NCBI RefSeq assembly: GCF_020103725.1
Contig: NZ_JAHXBG010000016.1
Location: 179,497-243,496, forward strand
From: Hyalangium gracile
Lineage (GTDB): Bacteria > Myxococcota > Myxococcia > Myxococcales > Myxococcaceae
Direction: 5' to 3'
DNA: 64,000 nt
The position numbers and the translations under genes were made by a program. The notes below the pieces were generated by a model. That model worked only from the letters and a program-made list of their open reading frames with translations, searched no databases and was not told the origin of the DNA. Shown here piece by piece: positions 1-9,286 of this stretch (positions within the stretch are counted from its first letter, which is position 1; every line of letters starts with the position of its first letter).

Positions 1-747
1 GGCCAGCTCCTGGGTGATGCGGCCCTCGCCCTCCACCTGGGCGAAGTCTCGCAGCCGGCGCAGCAGGCGGTTGGCGATGCGGGGCGTGCCGCGCGAGCGG
101 GTGGCCATCTCCTTGCTGGCGTCGCGGTCCAGGGGGATGCCGAGGATGCGCGCCGAGCGGTTGAGGATGAGCTCCAGGTGCCTGGGCTCGTAGTACTCCA
201 GGCGCTCCTGGATCTGGAACCTGTCCCGGAGCGGTGAGGTGAGGAGGCCCGTGCGGGTGGTGGCGCCGATGAGGGTGAAGGGCGGCAGATCGATCTTCAT
301 CGCTCGGGCGGCGGGGCCCGTGTCGATGGTGATGTCCAGCCGGAAGTCCTCCATGGCGGGGTAGAGATACTCCTCGACGGCGGCGTTGAGGCGGTGGATC
401 TCGTCGATGAAGAGGACGTCGCGCTCGTTGAGGTTGGTGAGCAGGCCGGCCAGGTCGCCCTTGCGCTCGAGCGCGGGGCCGCTGGTGACGTGGATGCCCA
501 CGCCGAGCTCGGAGGCGATGATGTGGGCCAGCGACGTCTTGCCCAGGCCGGGAGGCCCGGAGAACAGGCAGTGGTCGAGCGCGTCCTTCCGGTGGCCCGC
601 GGCGCGCACGTAGACCTTGAGCTTCTCGACGACGGCGTCCTGCCCCACGTACTCCTCGAAGGTGCGGGGTCGGAGCGAGGCCTCCAGGCGGACGTCATCC
701 CCCAGGGCCTCCTCGGACAGCGTCTCGGACTTGCGCTTCGTAGCCAT
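1..747 (-). CDS. ruvB: Holliday junction branch-migration ATPase RuvB (C-terminus off window)
   Basis: RuvB is the hexameric AAA+ motor that drives Holliday junction migration with RuvA. The 249 visible residues start at an ATG (745-747) and read [10 protein letters not shown]..., the usual short basic lead. They include the RuvB N-terminal segment around [13 protein letters not shown], a Walker A (GPPGLGKTS), a Walker B with DEIHRLN, and the sensor stretch [11 protein letters not shown]. The family is about 340 residues, so roughly 90 C-terminal residues (winged helix) lie before base 1. Unusually for textbook operons it is not next to ruvA and ruvC, which sit 16 kb away on the same strand (16075-17264). 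It is divergent from the dehydrogenase gene at 848, with 100 bp between. The assignment is secure. Confidence 0.97.
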   Translation of the reverse strand, partial: MATKRKSETLSEEALGDDVRLEASLRPRTFEEYVGQDAVVEKLKVYVRAAGHRKDALDHCLFSGPPGLGKTSLAHIIASELGVGIHVTSGPALERKGDLAGLLTNLNERDVLFIDEIHRLNAAVEEYLYPAMEDFRLDITIDTGPAARAMKIDLPPFTLIGATTRTGLLTSPLRDRFQIQERLEYYEPRHLELILNRSARILGIPLDRDASKEMATRSRGTPRIANRLLRRLRDFAQVEGEGRITQELA

Positions 748-847
748 TGCAGTGTTCACCCTACCAAGAACGGCGCGTGTGTCGTCGTCCATCTCCCGGG
801 GATAGACTCGCGCGCCACACAGGCTGGCTGGCCAGGGAGCGCACGAC

Positions 848-2086
848 GTGAAGGGTCTCGTCTTCGATCTGTCCATCCCCAAGTACGTGCTCGCCAAGGG
901 GATCGGAGGGCTGTACCCGAAGGTGCACTACGGCGCGGGGAGCTGTCTGTCGCTGCGGGAGTTGCCCTCCCCCACTCCGCCGGGCCCCGAGTGGGTCCGC
1001 CTGCGGCCGCTGCTGGCGGGCCTGTGCGGCTCGGACATGTCGACCTTCTTCTTCAAGGCCAGTCCCCAGCTGGAGCCTTTCAATAGCTTCCCGGCGGTGC
1101 TGGGGCACGAGATCCTCGCCGAGGTGACGGCGCTGGGCCCCGAGACGCGAGTCGTGGAGGTGGGACAGCGCGTGGCGGTGAACCCGCTGCTGCCCTGTCG
1201 CCTGCGGGGCATCCAGCCGGCGTGCAAGCCGTGCGCATCGGGCCAGGAGAACGGGTGCGAGCGGACGGCGGACGGCTGCCTGGCGGCAGGGCAGATGCTC
1301 GGCTACCAGAAGGACCTGCCGGGAGGAATGGGCACGGAGATGGTGGCCCACCCGTCGCAGCTCCACGTGGTGCCGCAGGTGGTGTCGAACAAGGCCGGAG
1401 TGCTGGTGGAGCCGCTGGCGGTGAGCCTGCACGCGGTGCTCAAGGCCGGGCTGAAGGACGAGGACCGGGTGCTGGTGATTGGCGGCGGGCCGGTGGCGTT
1501 CGCGGCGCTGTGGGCCATCCGGGCGCTGGGGCACCGCAGCCACGTGACGCTGCTGGCGACGGAGGAGTACCAGCTGAAGCTCGCCCGGCAGCTCGGGGCG
1601 GATGAGGCGTTCCGGGTGCGGGATGACGAGACGGAGGCCCAGGAGGTGGCCCGGGTGACGGGGGCGCGGGTGTACAAGCCGGTCATCGGGCCGGTGGCGC
1701 TGACGGGGGGCTTCGAGGTGACGATCGACTGCATCGGGAGCGCGGCGTCGGTGCAGGACTCGCTGAGGTACACGCGGGCGCTGGGCCGGGTGGTGCTGGT
1801 GGGAGCGGCGGGCATCCTGGAGCGGGTGGACTGGACCACGGTGTGGCGTAATGAACTGACGCTGCTCGGTTCCTACGTGTACGGGCCAGAGAGCTTCCGG
1901 GGGGAGCGCAAGCACACGTTCGATCTGGTACTGGAGCTGCTGGCCCGCCGGGAGGGACCGGATCCATCCGTGCTCGTCACCCACACCTTCCCTCTCTCCC
2001 GATACCAGGAAGCGATCGAGGCAAACCTGGCTCGTGGGCGCTACCAGTCCGTGAAGACGGCTTTCGACCTGACGGTGACCGCATGA
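848..2086 (+). CDS. Zinc-dependent medium-chain alcohol dehydrogenase
   Basis: A 412-residue member of the zinc-binding MDR family (NAD(P)-dependent oxidation of an alcohol or polyol; substrate unknown). The catalytic zinc ligands appear as C60 in LCGSD and H87-E88 in LGHEIL. A structural-zinc type Cys cluster is present at C117, C126, C129 and C137, with the first spacing longer than the usual CxxC. The Rossmann glycine motif is VIGGGPVAF. The start is GTG, placed nine bases after AGGGAG. It is longer than the usual 340-370 residues, with an N-terminal extension before the catalytic domain. Its stop overlaps the start of the next gene (ATGA at 2083-2086), so the two are probably translated together and may act on one substrate. 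Confidence 0.85.
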   Translation: MKGLVFDLSIPKYVLAKGIGGLYPKVHYGAGSCLSLRELPSPTPPGPEWVRLRPLLAGLCGSDMSTFFFKASPQLEPFNSFPAVLGHEILAEVTALGPETRVVEVGQRVAVNPLLPCRLRGIQPACKPCASGQENGCERTADGCLAAGQMLGYQKDLPGGMGTEMVAHPSQLHVVPQVVSNKAGVLVEPLAVSLHAVLKAGLKDEDRVLVIGGGPVAFAALWAIRALGHRSHVTLLATEEYQLKLARQLGADEAFRVRDDETEAQEVARVTGARVYKPVIGPVALTGGFEVTIDCIGSAASVQDSLRYTRALGRVVLVGAAGILERVDWTTVWRNELTLLGSYVYGPESFRGERKHTFDLVLELLARREGPDPSVLVTHTFPLSRYQEAIEANLARGRYQSVKTAFDLTVTA

Positions 2087-3156
2087 CTTCGACCTTTCGA
2101 CCCCTCCCCTCCCTCGCCGAGGCCCGTGCCGAGCGCGTGCCTGGACTCCGCCTGCAGCAGCTGCGCCGCGCGACGTTGGAAGCGCGCGAGGCCTTCGTGG
2201 CAGGCGGGCCAGTGGCCGCGGTGGCCACGTGCGACCTCATCACGTTCCCGTACCCGACGCAGTTCGCGTTCAGCGGGGCGGCGCTGTCTCCGGCGCCGTA
2301 CGTGATGATGACGAACCGGATGCAGGTGGTTCAGTTCATGGAGGACGGGGAGCGGCGCACGCTGCTCTTCAACCCGAGCGACTACGAACGCGGGTACGCG
2401 GCGCCCTTCTACCGGAGCCTGCGCGAGCGCTACGGGAACTTCGTCTCGGACAAGGTGATGTCCACGCGGCACGGCTCGGTGCAGAGCCACCTGGCGGCGC
2501 TGGGGCTGACGCCGGAGGACGTGGACTACCTGGCCTTCGACCACCTGCACATCCAGGACGTGCGGGGGTGGCTTGGAGGCGATGGGACGTCGGCGTACTT
2601 CCCGAGGGCGAAGCTGCTGGTGCAGCGGGCCGAGTGGGAGGGCGCGAGGAACCTGCATCCGATGCAGGAGGTCTGGTACGTGCCGAACGGCACGGCGGGA
2701 GTGCCCGAGGACCGGGTGATTCTGCTGGATGGGGATGTGTGGCTGGGGCCGGGAGCGGCGATCCTGTCCACGCCGGGGCATACCTTGGGGAATATGTCCC
2801 TGGCGGTGGCGACGGACCGCGAGGTGTTCGTGGTGAGCGAGAACGGTGTGGCGACGGAGAGCTACACGCCGCTGCAGTCCGGCATCCCAGGCGTGCGGAG
2901 CTTCGCCGAGCACATGGGGCTGGAGGTGGTGCTCAACGGCAACACGCGCGAGCACTCGCTGGACCAGTACTCGTCGATGGTGGTGGAGAAGCTGTTCGCC
3001 GGGCCGTCGATGGTGGAGGGGGCGTACGTGAACTTCCACCCGTCCTCGCTACTGACGACGTCGATCCTGGCGCCGGGCCTGTCACCCACGGTGGTGCTGC
3101 CCGCGCCGAACTTCGGTGACGTGCGCCCGTCCGCTACGGCACGACGGGCTGCATGA
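2083..3156 (+). CDS. MBL-fold metallo-hydrolase-like protein with altered metal motif
   Basis: A 357-residue protein with the general layout of the metallo-beta-lactamase fold, coupled to the upstream dehydrogenase by a 4-nt overlap. The expected HxHxDH signature appears as HLHIQD (H154, H156, Q158, D159), so the usual Asp and third His positions are changed. The later TPGHT motif (H233) is intact, and a GNTREHS segment could provide another ligand. This suggests either an unusual metal centre or reduced hydrolase activity. There is no signal peptide, so it should be cytoplasmic. The pairing with an alcohol dehydrogenase suggests a small catabolic or detoxification unit, but no substrate can be named. 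Confidence 0.75.
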   Translation: MTSTFRPLPSLAEARAERVPGLRLQQLRRATLEAREAFVAGGPVAAVATCDLITFPYPTQFAFSGAALSPAPYVMMTNRMQVVQFMEDGERRTLLFNPSDYERGYAAPFYRSLRERYGNFVSDKVMSTRHGSVQSHLAALGLTPEDVDYLAFDHLHIQDVRGWLGGDGTSAYFPRAKLLVQRAEWEGARNLHPMQEVWYVPNGTAGVPEDRVILLDGDVWLGPGAAILSTPGHTLGNMSLAVATDREVFVVSENGVATESYTPLQSGIPGVRSFAEHMGLEVVLNGNTREHSLDQYSSMVVEKLFAGPSMVEGAYVNFHPSSLLTTSILAPGLSPTVVLPAPNFGDVRPSATARRAA

Positions 3157-3225
3157 GAAGACGAGTGGATACGCCGCTCCTTTGTGCGCCGCATCTCTTC
3201 GGTGCCTATGACGCAGACACTTCCC

Positions 3226-3870
3226 TCACCGCGCGGCCCCGATGACTTGAGCTACCCACTCGCGGCTTTCCTCGGTATTGAGCAACCGGTCGAACTGACC
3301 AGAGGACATCGCCGCAACCAGGGCTCGGTCACGGGCAACGACATCCAGAACACTCCTTGGGAATGGCAACCGGATGCGACCGTCCAAACTGAACTCAGGG
3401 GCCGCCACCGCTCGCTCCAAGTATGTTGAGAATACCGAGAGGAATGCATCCACGTTGGAGGCGACAGGCAATACTTCATCTCCCTCATAACCATTGATGA
3501 AGATGACGGGCTGAATGCCACTTGCATCCGCTAGAGGCGGAACAGTCGCCAGGTAGTATGCCAGGAGCGGAATCTGTCCAAACACGAGCGAGGACGCGTA
3601 GGGCTCGTCCCCAAGCATTCGCATCCCCTCGTTGATACGTCGAACCACATTGTCAATATCTCGAAATGGATAGATCTGAAAATCCCCAAGCATGGCTCCG
3701 CTCATTTCCGCATAGAGCCTAGACAAGAGGGGATCGAAGGGTTGTCCTAGGAATCCTTCGCCGGGCGCAGGCACGGTTCCTTCTGGAGGAAGAATCTCTA
3801 CAGGAAGGCCATGCTGCTGGCAGACCGCCTTCAATCTCTCGAGACCGACCCATTCGAATTGCGGCTTCAC
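3226..3870 (-). CDS. SMI1/KNR4 (SUKH)-like protein, probable immunity protein
   Basis: A 214-residue protein starting at GTG (3868-3870) behind GTGAGGG. The stretch EVLPVASNVDAFLSVFSTYLERA resembles the C-terminal part of SUKH proteins, where a residue near the domain end is followed by a DxFLxxF helix. The segment PVIFINGYEGDEVLPVA fits the preceding strands. SUKH proteins usually neutralise polymorphic toxins. This gene lies 70 bp downstream of, and on the same strand as, the C39-like effector candidate at 3941-5317. Its base composition is clearly lower in GC than its neighbours, which suggests recent acquisition. It converges with the MBL gene. Family membership is my reading of pattern and context, not a profile hit. 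Confidence 0.6.
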   Translation of the reverse strand: MKPQFEWVGLERLKAVCQQHGLPVEILPPEGTVPAPGEGFLGQPFDPLLSRLYAEMSGAMLGDFQIYPFRDIDNVVRRINEGMRMLGDEPYASSLVFGQIPLLAYYLATVPPLADASGIQPVIFINGYEGDEVLPVASNVDAFLSVFSTYLERAVAAPEFSLDGRIRLPFPRSVLDVVARDRALVAAMSSGQFDRLLNTEESREWVAQVIGAAR

Positions 3871-3940
3871 GGAACCCTCACCAAACGACGAAGGGCCACC
3901 CCCCTCGGGCAGCCCCTCAAGACAGCATCGCTCCCGCCCC

Positions 3941-5317
3941 CTACTGCTGCGTCGAGTTCGCGGGCGGGTTGTAGGTGATCTGCAGCACCTCGCCCGTGCT
4001 CACGTTCTGGTCCCCCATGTACTTGACCATGTCCTCGGCGCTCACCTCGATGGGCTGGTTCGCCATCGGGTCCATCACGAGGAACTTGTCCGTCTCCGGG
4101 TTGTAGCCCACCACCGACACGAAGTGCCCCCCGTTGAAGACGTCATTGCCCCGGTACAGGGCGTCCATCCCCGCCTCGTCGCCCCACCCCGTGTCCGGGT
4201 TGCCCGCCACCACGAACGCCGTGTGGTTGTCCCCATTCATGAAGGCCAACCGCATCTTGTCCACGTCCGCCTCGCGCGAGCCGTTCCACTCGTTCTTCCA
4301 CACCTCCACCTGTACGCCCGCCTCCTGCATCGCCTGCGTCGTCAGCGCCTTGTAGATGCCTCCCGGCGTCGAGTAGTCGGTGTCCGCCGTCCCCTTGGCC
4401 CCGGCCTCGCGCAGGCTCATCGTCGACGCGAACCCATCCGCCTCGCTCACGCCCTGCAGGCTCCAGCCCGGCACTCCCAGGTAGCTCAGCCCCATGTTCG
4501 CCGACGCGTAGCCGCAGTTCTGGTTCCCGTCCCCGTCCGTGTCCCCCCACATCTGGTTGATGAAGTGGTTGCCCGCCTCCGCCTGCGCCGCCGCGTAGTC
4601 CGGCGGCGTGAACATGTTCGTCCCCTGCTCGTTCAGGATGCGGATGCGGCCCTCCCGATCCATCACCAGGCTGCCGTTCTCGAAGTTCTGCACCGTCGAG
4701 CCGTCCAGCCGCATCATCGCCGCCGACGTGGGCAGCCCCAGCTGCTCCCCGTAGAAGCTGGCCGCCTCCGCGAACAGTGGCTGCTGGAGCGTCGCCGTGC
4801 CGTTCGGATCGAAGTGCCCGTCCGTCCGCGGCATGCCGTAGCCGGGCCGGGGATGCGGATGCGTCATCATCTCCAGCGTGGCGTTGTCCACGATGCCCGT
4901 CACCTCCAGCCCGTTGTCCCGCTGGAACTGCTCGACGGCCGCGCGCGTCTCGTCCCCGTAGAAGCCGTAGGACCGTCCATCCATCTCCATGTAGCCGAGC
5001 CGATCCAGGAACCGCTGGACCACCTCCACGCCGTGCGGCGCGCTGTTCTCCGGCCCCACCGGATCCTGCGTCTGCCCCTCCACCCCGATGTTGATGTCCG
5101 TCAGCGTCGAGGCCAGCGGCTCCCCCGCCGGTGCCCCGGGGTACGACTGGCCCGGGACTCCTCCTCCCTGCTGCGCTCGCACGTTCGCCGCGAAGGTGTC
5201 CGTCGCCTGCCGGACCGTGTTGACCGTGTCCTGCACTGCCTTCACGGGGTCTCCCCCACTGCGGGCCAGCGCGTTGACACCGAAGCCAATGAGCTTGGGA
5301 ATGATGGTGTTCGACAT
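3941..5317 (-). CDS. Peptidoglycan-binding / LGFP-like / C39-like cysteine peptidase, candidate effector
   Basis: A 458-residue protein; the ATG at 5315-5317 follows AGGGGGAC and is preferred to an upstream in-frame codon. The parts in order are an N-terminal region without signal peptide, a PG_binding_1-type domain (about 92-153; VVQRFLDRLGY...AVEQFQRDNGL), an LGFP-like repeat (about 190-230; EQLGLPTS...QNFENGS), and a calcium-loop-like DTDGDGNQN just before C268 (NCGYASA). Then come H398 (GGHFVSVVGY) and D416 (LVMDPM), the order of a papain/C39-like Cys-His-Asp triad. A wall-binding module joined to a cysteine peptidase suggests action on the cell envelope. The neighbouring SUKH-like gene suggests a toxin with immunity. 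The absence of a Sec signal would require another export route. It could also be a developmental or lytic autolysin. Confidence 0.65.
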   Translation of the reverse strand: MSNTIIPKLIGFGVNALARSGGDPVKAVQDTVNTVRQATDTFAANVRAQQGGGVPGQSYPGAPAGEPLASTLTDINIGVEGQTQDPVGPENSAPHGVEVVQRFLDRLGYMEMDGRSYGFYGDETRAAVEQFQRDNGLEVTGIVDNATLEMMTHPHPRPGYGMPRTDGHFDPNGTATLQQPLFAEAASFYGEQLGLPTSAAMMRLDGSTVQNFENGSLVMDREGRIRILNEQGTNMFTPPDYAAAQAEAGNHFINQMWGDTDGDGNQNCGYASANMGLSYLGVPGWSLQGVSEADGFASTMSLREAGAKGTADTDYSTPGGIYKALTTQAMQEAGVQVEVWKNEWNGSREADVDKMRLAFMNGDNHTAFVVAGNPDTGWGDEAGMDALYRGNDVFNGGHFVSVVGYNPETDKFLVMDPMANQPIEVSAEDMVKYMGDQNVSTGEVLQITYNPPANSTQQ

Positions 5318-5539
5318 GACGTCCCCCTGGGGGCACGAAGCGAGCCCCCGCGTAGTGGAACACATCATCCTCGAAATGTTTCAGGGTTCCACTGACCGTA
5401 TGGGTCGTCCGTAACCGGGGTACCTCCCAGGCCATCACCCCCAGTCTCGGTTGACCGGGAGCCTCCAGGGGAGCCATCCAACCCCCGAGGGCTCACACAA
5501 GCCCCCCATCCGGGCCTCCCTGGTGCTATCTGTCCCGCC

Positions 5540-8500
5540 ATGGCTCAGCCCCTCTTCGCCACGGTCCCCAACGAGATCGACTTCCCCGCCGACGAGCGCC
5601 GCATCCTTGCCTTCTGGAAGGAGCGCAAGATCTTCGAGCAGACGCTCCAGGGCCGGGACTCCGCCCCCGTCTTCGTCTTCTACGAGGGCCCGCCCACCGC
5701 CAACGGCCTGCCCCACAACGGCCACGTCCTCACCCGCGTCATCAAGGACCTGTTCCCCCGCTACAAGACCATGCGCGGGTTCCGCGTCCCCCGGAAGGCC
5801 GGCTGGGACACCCACGGCCTGCCCGTCGAGGTGGAAGTCGAGAAGGAGCTCCGCATCCACGGCAAGGCCGAGATCGAGCGCTACGGCGTCGAGCCCTTCA
5901 CCCAGCGCTGCATCGAGTCCGTCTTCCGCTACACCAACGAGTGGGAGCGCCTCACCGAGCGCATCGGCTTCTGGGTCGACCTCCAGGAGGCCTACGTCAC
6001 CTACCACCGCAGCTACGTGGAGAGCGTCTGGTGGGCGCTCGCCGAGCTGTTCCGCAAGGGCCTGCTCTACCAGGGCCACAAGATCGTCTGGTGGTGGCCC
6101 CAGGGCGGCACCGCGCTCAGCTCCGGCGAAGTCGGCATGGGCTACCGCACCGTCGATGACCCCAGCGCCTATGTCGCCTTCCCCCTGAGGGGCTCGCCCG
6201 ACACCGCGCTCCTCATCTGGACCACCACGCCCTGGACGCTCCCGTCCAACATGTACGCCGCCGTCAACCCCAACGTCGACTACGTCACCGTCGACGCCGG
6301 CGAGCGCAAGCTCATCATCGCCGCCGCCCTGCGCGACGAGCTCGCCAAGAAGCTCAAGAAGGACCTGCCCATCCTCGAGACCCAGAAGGGCAGCCAGCTC
6401 GTCGGCCGCCGCTACTTCCCGCCCTTCGACGTCTACTTCCAGCGCGCCGGCTCCACCGAGCTGCCCCTCAAGGCTGGTGGCTCCGACTCGCCCGCCTGGC
6501 GCGTCATCGCCGCGGACTTCGTCACCCTCACCAGCGGCACCGGCATCGTCCACATCGCCCCCGCCTTCGGCGAGGACGACTACGAGGCCTTCCGCCACGA
6601 GCGCACCCGCTTCACCAGGCCCGACGCCCTGGAGATGTTCTGCGCCATCCGCACGGACGGCACCTTCTCCGAGGACTTCCCCGGCCTCACCGGCAAGTTC
6701 GTCAAGGACGCCGACAAGGACATCACCCGCACCCTCAAGGAGCGCGGCCTGATGGTGCTCGTGGAGCAGTACCGCCACGAGTACCCGTTCTGCTGGCGCG
6801 CCGATGACGACCCGCTCATCCAGTTCGCTCGCCCCGCCTGGTACATCCGCACCACGTCCGTGAAGGACCAGGCCATCGCCAACAACCGCGCCGTCAACTG
6901 GGTCCCCGACCACATCAAGGAGGGCCGCTTCGGCGACTTCCTCGCCAACAACGTGGACTGGGCCCTGTCTCGCGAGCGCTACTGGGGCACCGCCCTGCCC
7001 CTGTGGATCCACTCGGAGACCGGTGAGGTGGAGGCCATCCCCTCCCTCCAGGCCCTGCGCGAGAAGCCCGGCAACAACGTCGCCGCCGTCGAGGCCGAGC
7101 TCAAGGCCTTCATGGCCAACAAGCCCGGCGCCTCCAGCACCGAGCACCTCATCGTCCACAAGCCCTGGGTCGACAAGATCACCTACGAGAAGCCCGGCAC
7201 CCCTGGCCGCTTCGCCCGCGTGCCCGAGGTCATCGATGTGTGGTTCGACTCGGGGTGCATGCCCTTCGCGCAGTGGGGCTACCCCCACGCCCCGGGCTCC
7301 AAGGAGAAGTTCACCCAGGCCTTCCCCGCCGACTTCATCTCCGAGGCCATCGACCAGACGCGCGGCTGGTTCTACTCGCTGCTGATGATCAGCACGCTCG
7401 TCTTCGACGAGGAGACCCAGAAGCGCCTGGGCATCACCCCGCCTCGCGGCTGGCCGCACCCGTACAAGAGCTGCATCGTGCTCGGCCACGTCGGTGACAA
7501 GGAGGGCAAGAAGGAGTCCAAGTCCAAGGGCAACTACACCCCGCCCGAGATCATCCTCGACGAGGTCCGCATGGACTTCGCCGTGCTCGATGACAAGGCC
7601 GCGGGCGTCCCTGGCGTCGCGGGCGAGGCGCTCATCGCTCGCGAGGACCTCGAGGGCCTGGACCTCCAGGAAGGCGCCAAGGTGCAGGTGTTCCGTCCCG
7701 ACCAGCCCGCCACCGCCCTCACCCTCACCCTCAAGGTCCACAAGAAGCTCAAGCGGCGCGTGCTGCTGCTCGCGAAGAAGGACCTCGAGGCCCTGGGCGT
7801 GGCGCCCTCGGCCAAGGGGGCGGACGTGATGCCCGTGGAGGTGCCCCGGCTGGCGGCCTCCGAGCGCGTGTCGGTCAAGGACCCCGCCAGCAAGGCTCCC
7901 GGCGCGGACGCGTTCCGCTGGTTCTTCTTCGCCGCCAGCCCCACCTGGTCCAACACGCGCCACTCGCTCAGCAACGTGCGGCTCCTGCAGAAGGACTTCC
8001 AGGTCAAGCTGCGCAACGTCTACTCGTTCTTCACCATCTACGCGAACATCGACGGCTTCTCGCCCGCCAACGGCAACCCCGACTCCTCCGAGGTGCCGTG
8101 GCTCGCCATCCGCAAGAGCCAGGGCTGGCGCGATCCCAAGTCCCGCACCGTGCTCGACCGGTGGATCCTCTCCGAGGTCCAGCTCGCCCTGCGCGACGTC
8201 GCCCGCTCGCTCGACACCTACCAGGTGTATGAGGCCGCCCAGCGGCTGGTGGCGCTCGTGGATGCGCTCTCCAACTGGTACCTGCGCCGCTCGCGCGACC
8301 GCTTCTGGGCGCCCGGTCTGGAGCAGGACAAGCTCGACGCGTACTACACCCTGTACGACGCGCTCACGACGATTGCCGCCATGGCGGCGCCCTTCGTCCC
8401 CTTCTTCGCCGACGAGATGTGGATCAACCTCGTGCGCCGCCCCTGGCCGACGTCCCAGCCGGAGAGCGTGCACCTGGGCCGCTTCCCCGATCCCGACGAG

Positions 8501-9271
8501 CGCCTCATCGACGAGGGGCTCGCCGCGGAGATGGGCGCGGTGCGTGAGCTGGTCTCCCTGGGCCTCAAGGTCCGCACGGACAACCGCCTCAAGGTGCGCC
8601 AGCCCCTGTCCCGCGTGGACGTCATCCTCGCCCGCTCCGAGCTGAAGGAGCGCGTCGCCGTCTACAAGGACCTCATCGCCGACGAGCTCAACGTCCACGA
8701 GGTGAGCTTCCTCGAGGCCGGCCAGGAGACCGACGTCGTGCGCTACAAGGTCCGGCCCAACCTGCGCGCCGTCGGCGGGAGGCTCGGGCCCAAGCTGGCT
8801 CCCGTGCGCAAGGCGTTCGATGCCGCCGATGGCCGCATCCTCCAGCGCGAGCTGGCGCTCAAGGGCATGGTCTCCATCGCCGTCGGCGAGGAGCGGATGG
8901 TCTTCCCCACCGAGGACCTCGAGGTGCTCGTCGAGGCCAACCCCGGCTATGCCGCCGCTGGAGCCGGCGTGGGCGTGGTGGTGCTCTACACCGAGCTCAC
9001 CGAGGCGCTGGTGGACGAGGGCCTGGTGCGCGAGCTGCTCGCCCGCGTGCAGGCGGCGCGCAAGGACATGGCGCTCGGCTACACCGACCGCATCCGCCTC
9101 TGGGTGGATGGCGACGCCCGGGTGGTCCGCGTCGCGCAGGAGGCCAAGGAGCTCATCTCCCGCGAGACGCTCGCCTCGGAGCTGAACGTCGGCCCCCAGG
9201 GCCTCACCGGCAAGGAGGAGGAGTTCAACCTCAACGGTCTGCCCGCGCGCCTGCGCGTGGAGCGTGCCTGA
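5540..9271 (+). CDS. ileS: Isoleucyl-tRNA synthetase with large insertion
   Basis: Charges tRNA-Ile with isoleucine and edits valine. At 1243 residues it has the eukaryote-like (IleRS2/Thermus-like) layout. The HIGH motif is HNGH (59-62), followed by the typical KDLFPRYKTMRG and GWDTHGLPVE. The editing domain lies in the middle, and the KMSKS-equivalent is KESKS (658-662) followed by KGNY. Between that motif and GADAFRWFF (from residue 788) there are about 120 residues where most homologues have 15-20. This insertion includes a Lys/Arg- and Leu-rich beta-like segment. The C-terminal anticodon-binding region carries ALSNWYLRRSRDRFW. IleRS2 enzymes are generally mupirocin-insensitive, which would be expected here but is not shown. 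It is monocistronic and converges with the 9287-11251 gene. Confidence 0.96.
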   Translation: MAQPLFATVPNEIDFPADERRILAFWKERKIFEQTLQGRDSAPVFVFYEGPPTANGLPHNGHVLTRVIKDLFPRYKTMRGFRVPRKAGWDTHGLPVEVEVEKELRIHGKAEIERYGVEPFTQRCIESVFRYTNEWERLTERIGFWVDLQEAYVTYHRSYVESVWWALAELFRKGLLYQGHKIVWWWPQGGTALSSGEVGMGYRTVDDPSAYVAFPLRGSPDTALLIWTTTPWTLPSNMYAAVNPNVDYVTVDAGERKLIIAAALRDELAKKLKKDLPILETQKGSQLVGRRYFPPFDVYFQRAGSTELPLKAGGSDSPAWRVIAADFVTLTSGTGIVHIAPAFGEDDYEAFRHERTRFTRPDALEMFCAIRTDGTFSEDFPGLTGKFVKDADKDITRTLKERGLMVLVEQYRHEYPFCWRADDDPLIQFARPAWYIRTTSVKDQAIANNRAVNWVPDHIKEGRFGDFLANNVDWALSRERYWGTALPLWIHSETGEVEAIPSLQALREKPGNNVAAVEAELKAFMANKPGASSTEHLIVHKPWVDKITYEKPGTPGRFARVPEVIDVWFDSGCMPFAQWGYPHAPGSKEKFTQAFPADFISEAIDQTRGWFYSLLMISTLVFDEETQKRLGITPPRGWPHPYKSCIVLGHVGDKEGKKESKSKGNYTPPEIILDEVRMDFAVLDDKAAGVPGVAGEALIAREDLEGLDLQEGAKVQVFRPDQPATALTLTLKVHKKLKRRVLLLAKKDLEALGVAPSAKGADVMPVEVPRLAASERVSVKDPASKAPGADAFRWFFFAASPTWSNTRHSLSNVRLLQKDFQVKLRNVYSFFTIYANIDGFSPANGNPDSSEVPWLAIRKSQGWRDPKSRTVLDRWILSEVQLALRDVARSLDTYQVYEAAQRLVALVDALSNWYLRRSRDRFWAPGLEQDKLDAYYTLYDALTTIAAMAAPFVPFFADEMWINLVRRPWPTSQPESVHLGRFPDPDERLIDEGLAAEMGAVRELVSLGLKVRTDNRLKVRQPLSRVDVILARSELKERVAVYKDLIADELNVHEVSFLEAGQETDVVRYKVRPNLRAVGGRLGPKLAPVRKAFDAADGRILQRELALKGMVSIAVGEERMVFPTEDLEVLVEANPGYAAAGAGVGVVVLYTELTEALVDEGLVRELLARVQAARKDMALGYTDRIRLWVDGDARVVRVAQEAKELISRETLASELNVGPQGLTGKEEEFNLNGLPARLRVERA

Positions 9272-9286
9272 GCCCCTCCTCCCGCC

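Noticed and set aside
5435..8698. A 1087-codon open frame antisense to ileS
   Set aside because: It mirrors the codon pattern of a high-GC gene; the ileS motifs on the other strand are certain, and the frame has low-complexity Gly/Ala/Val/Glu content.
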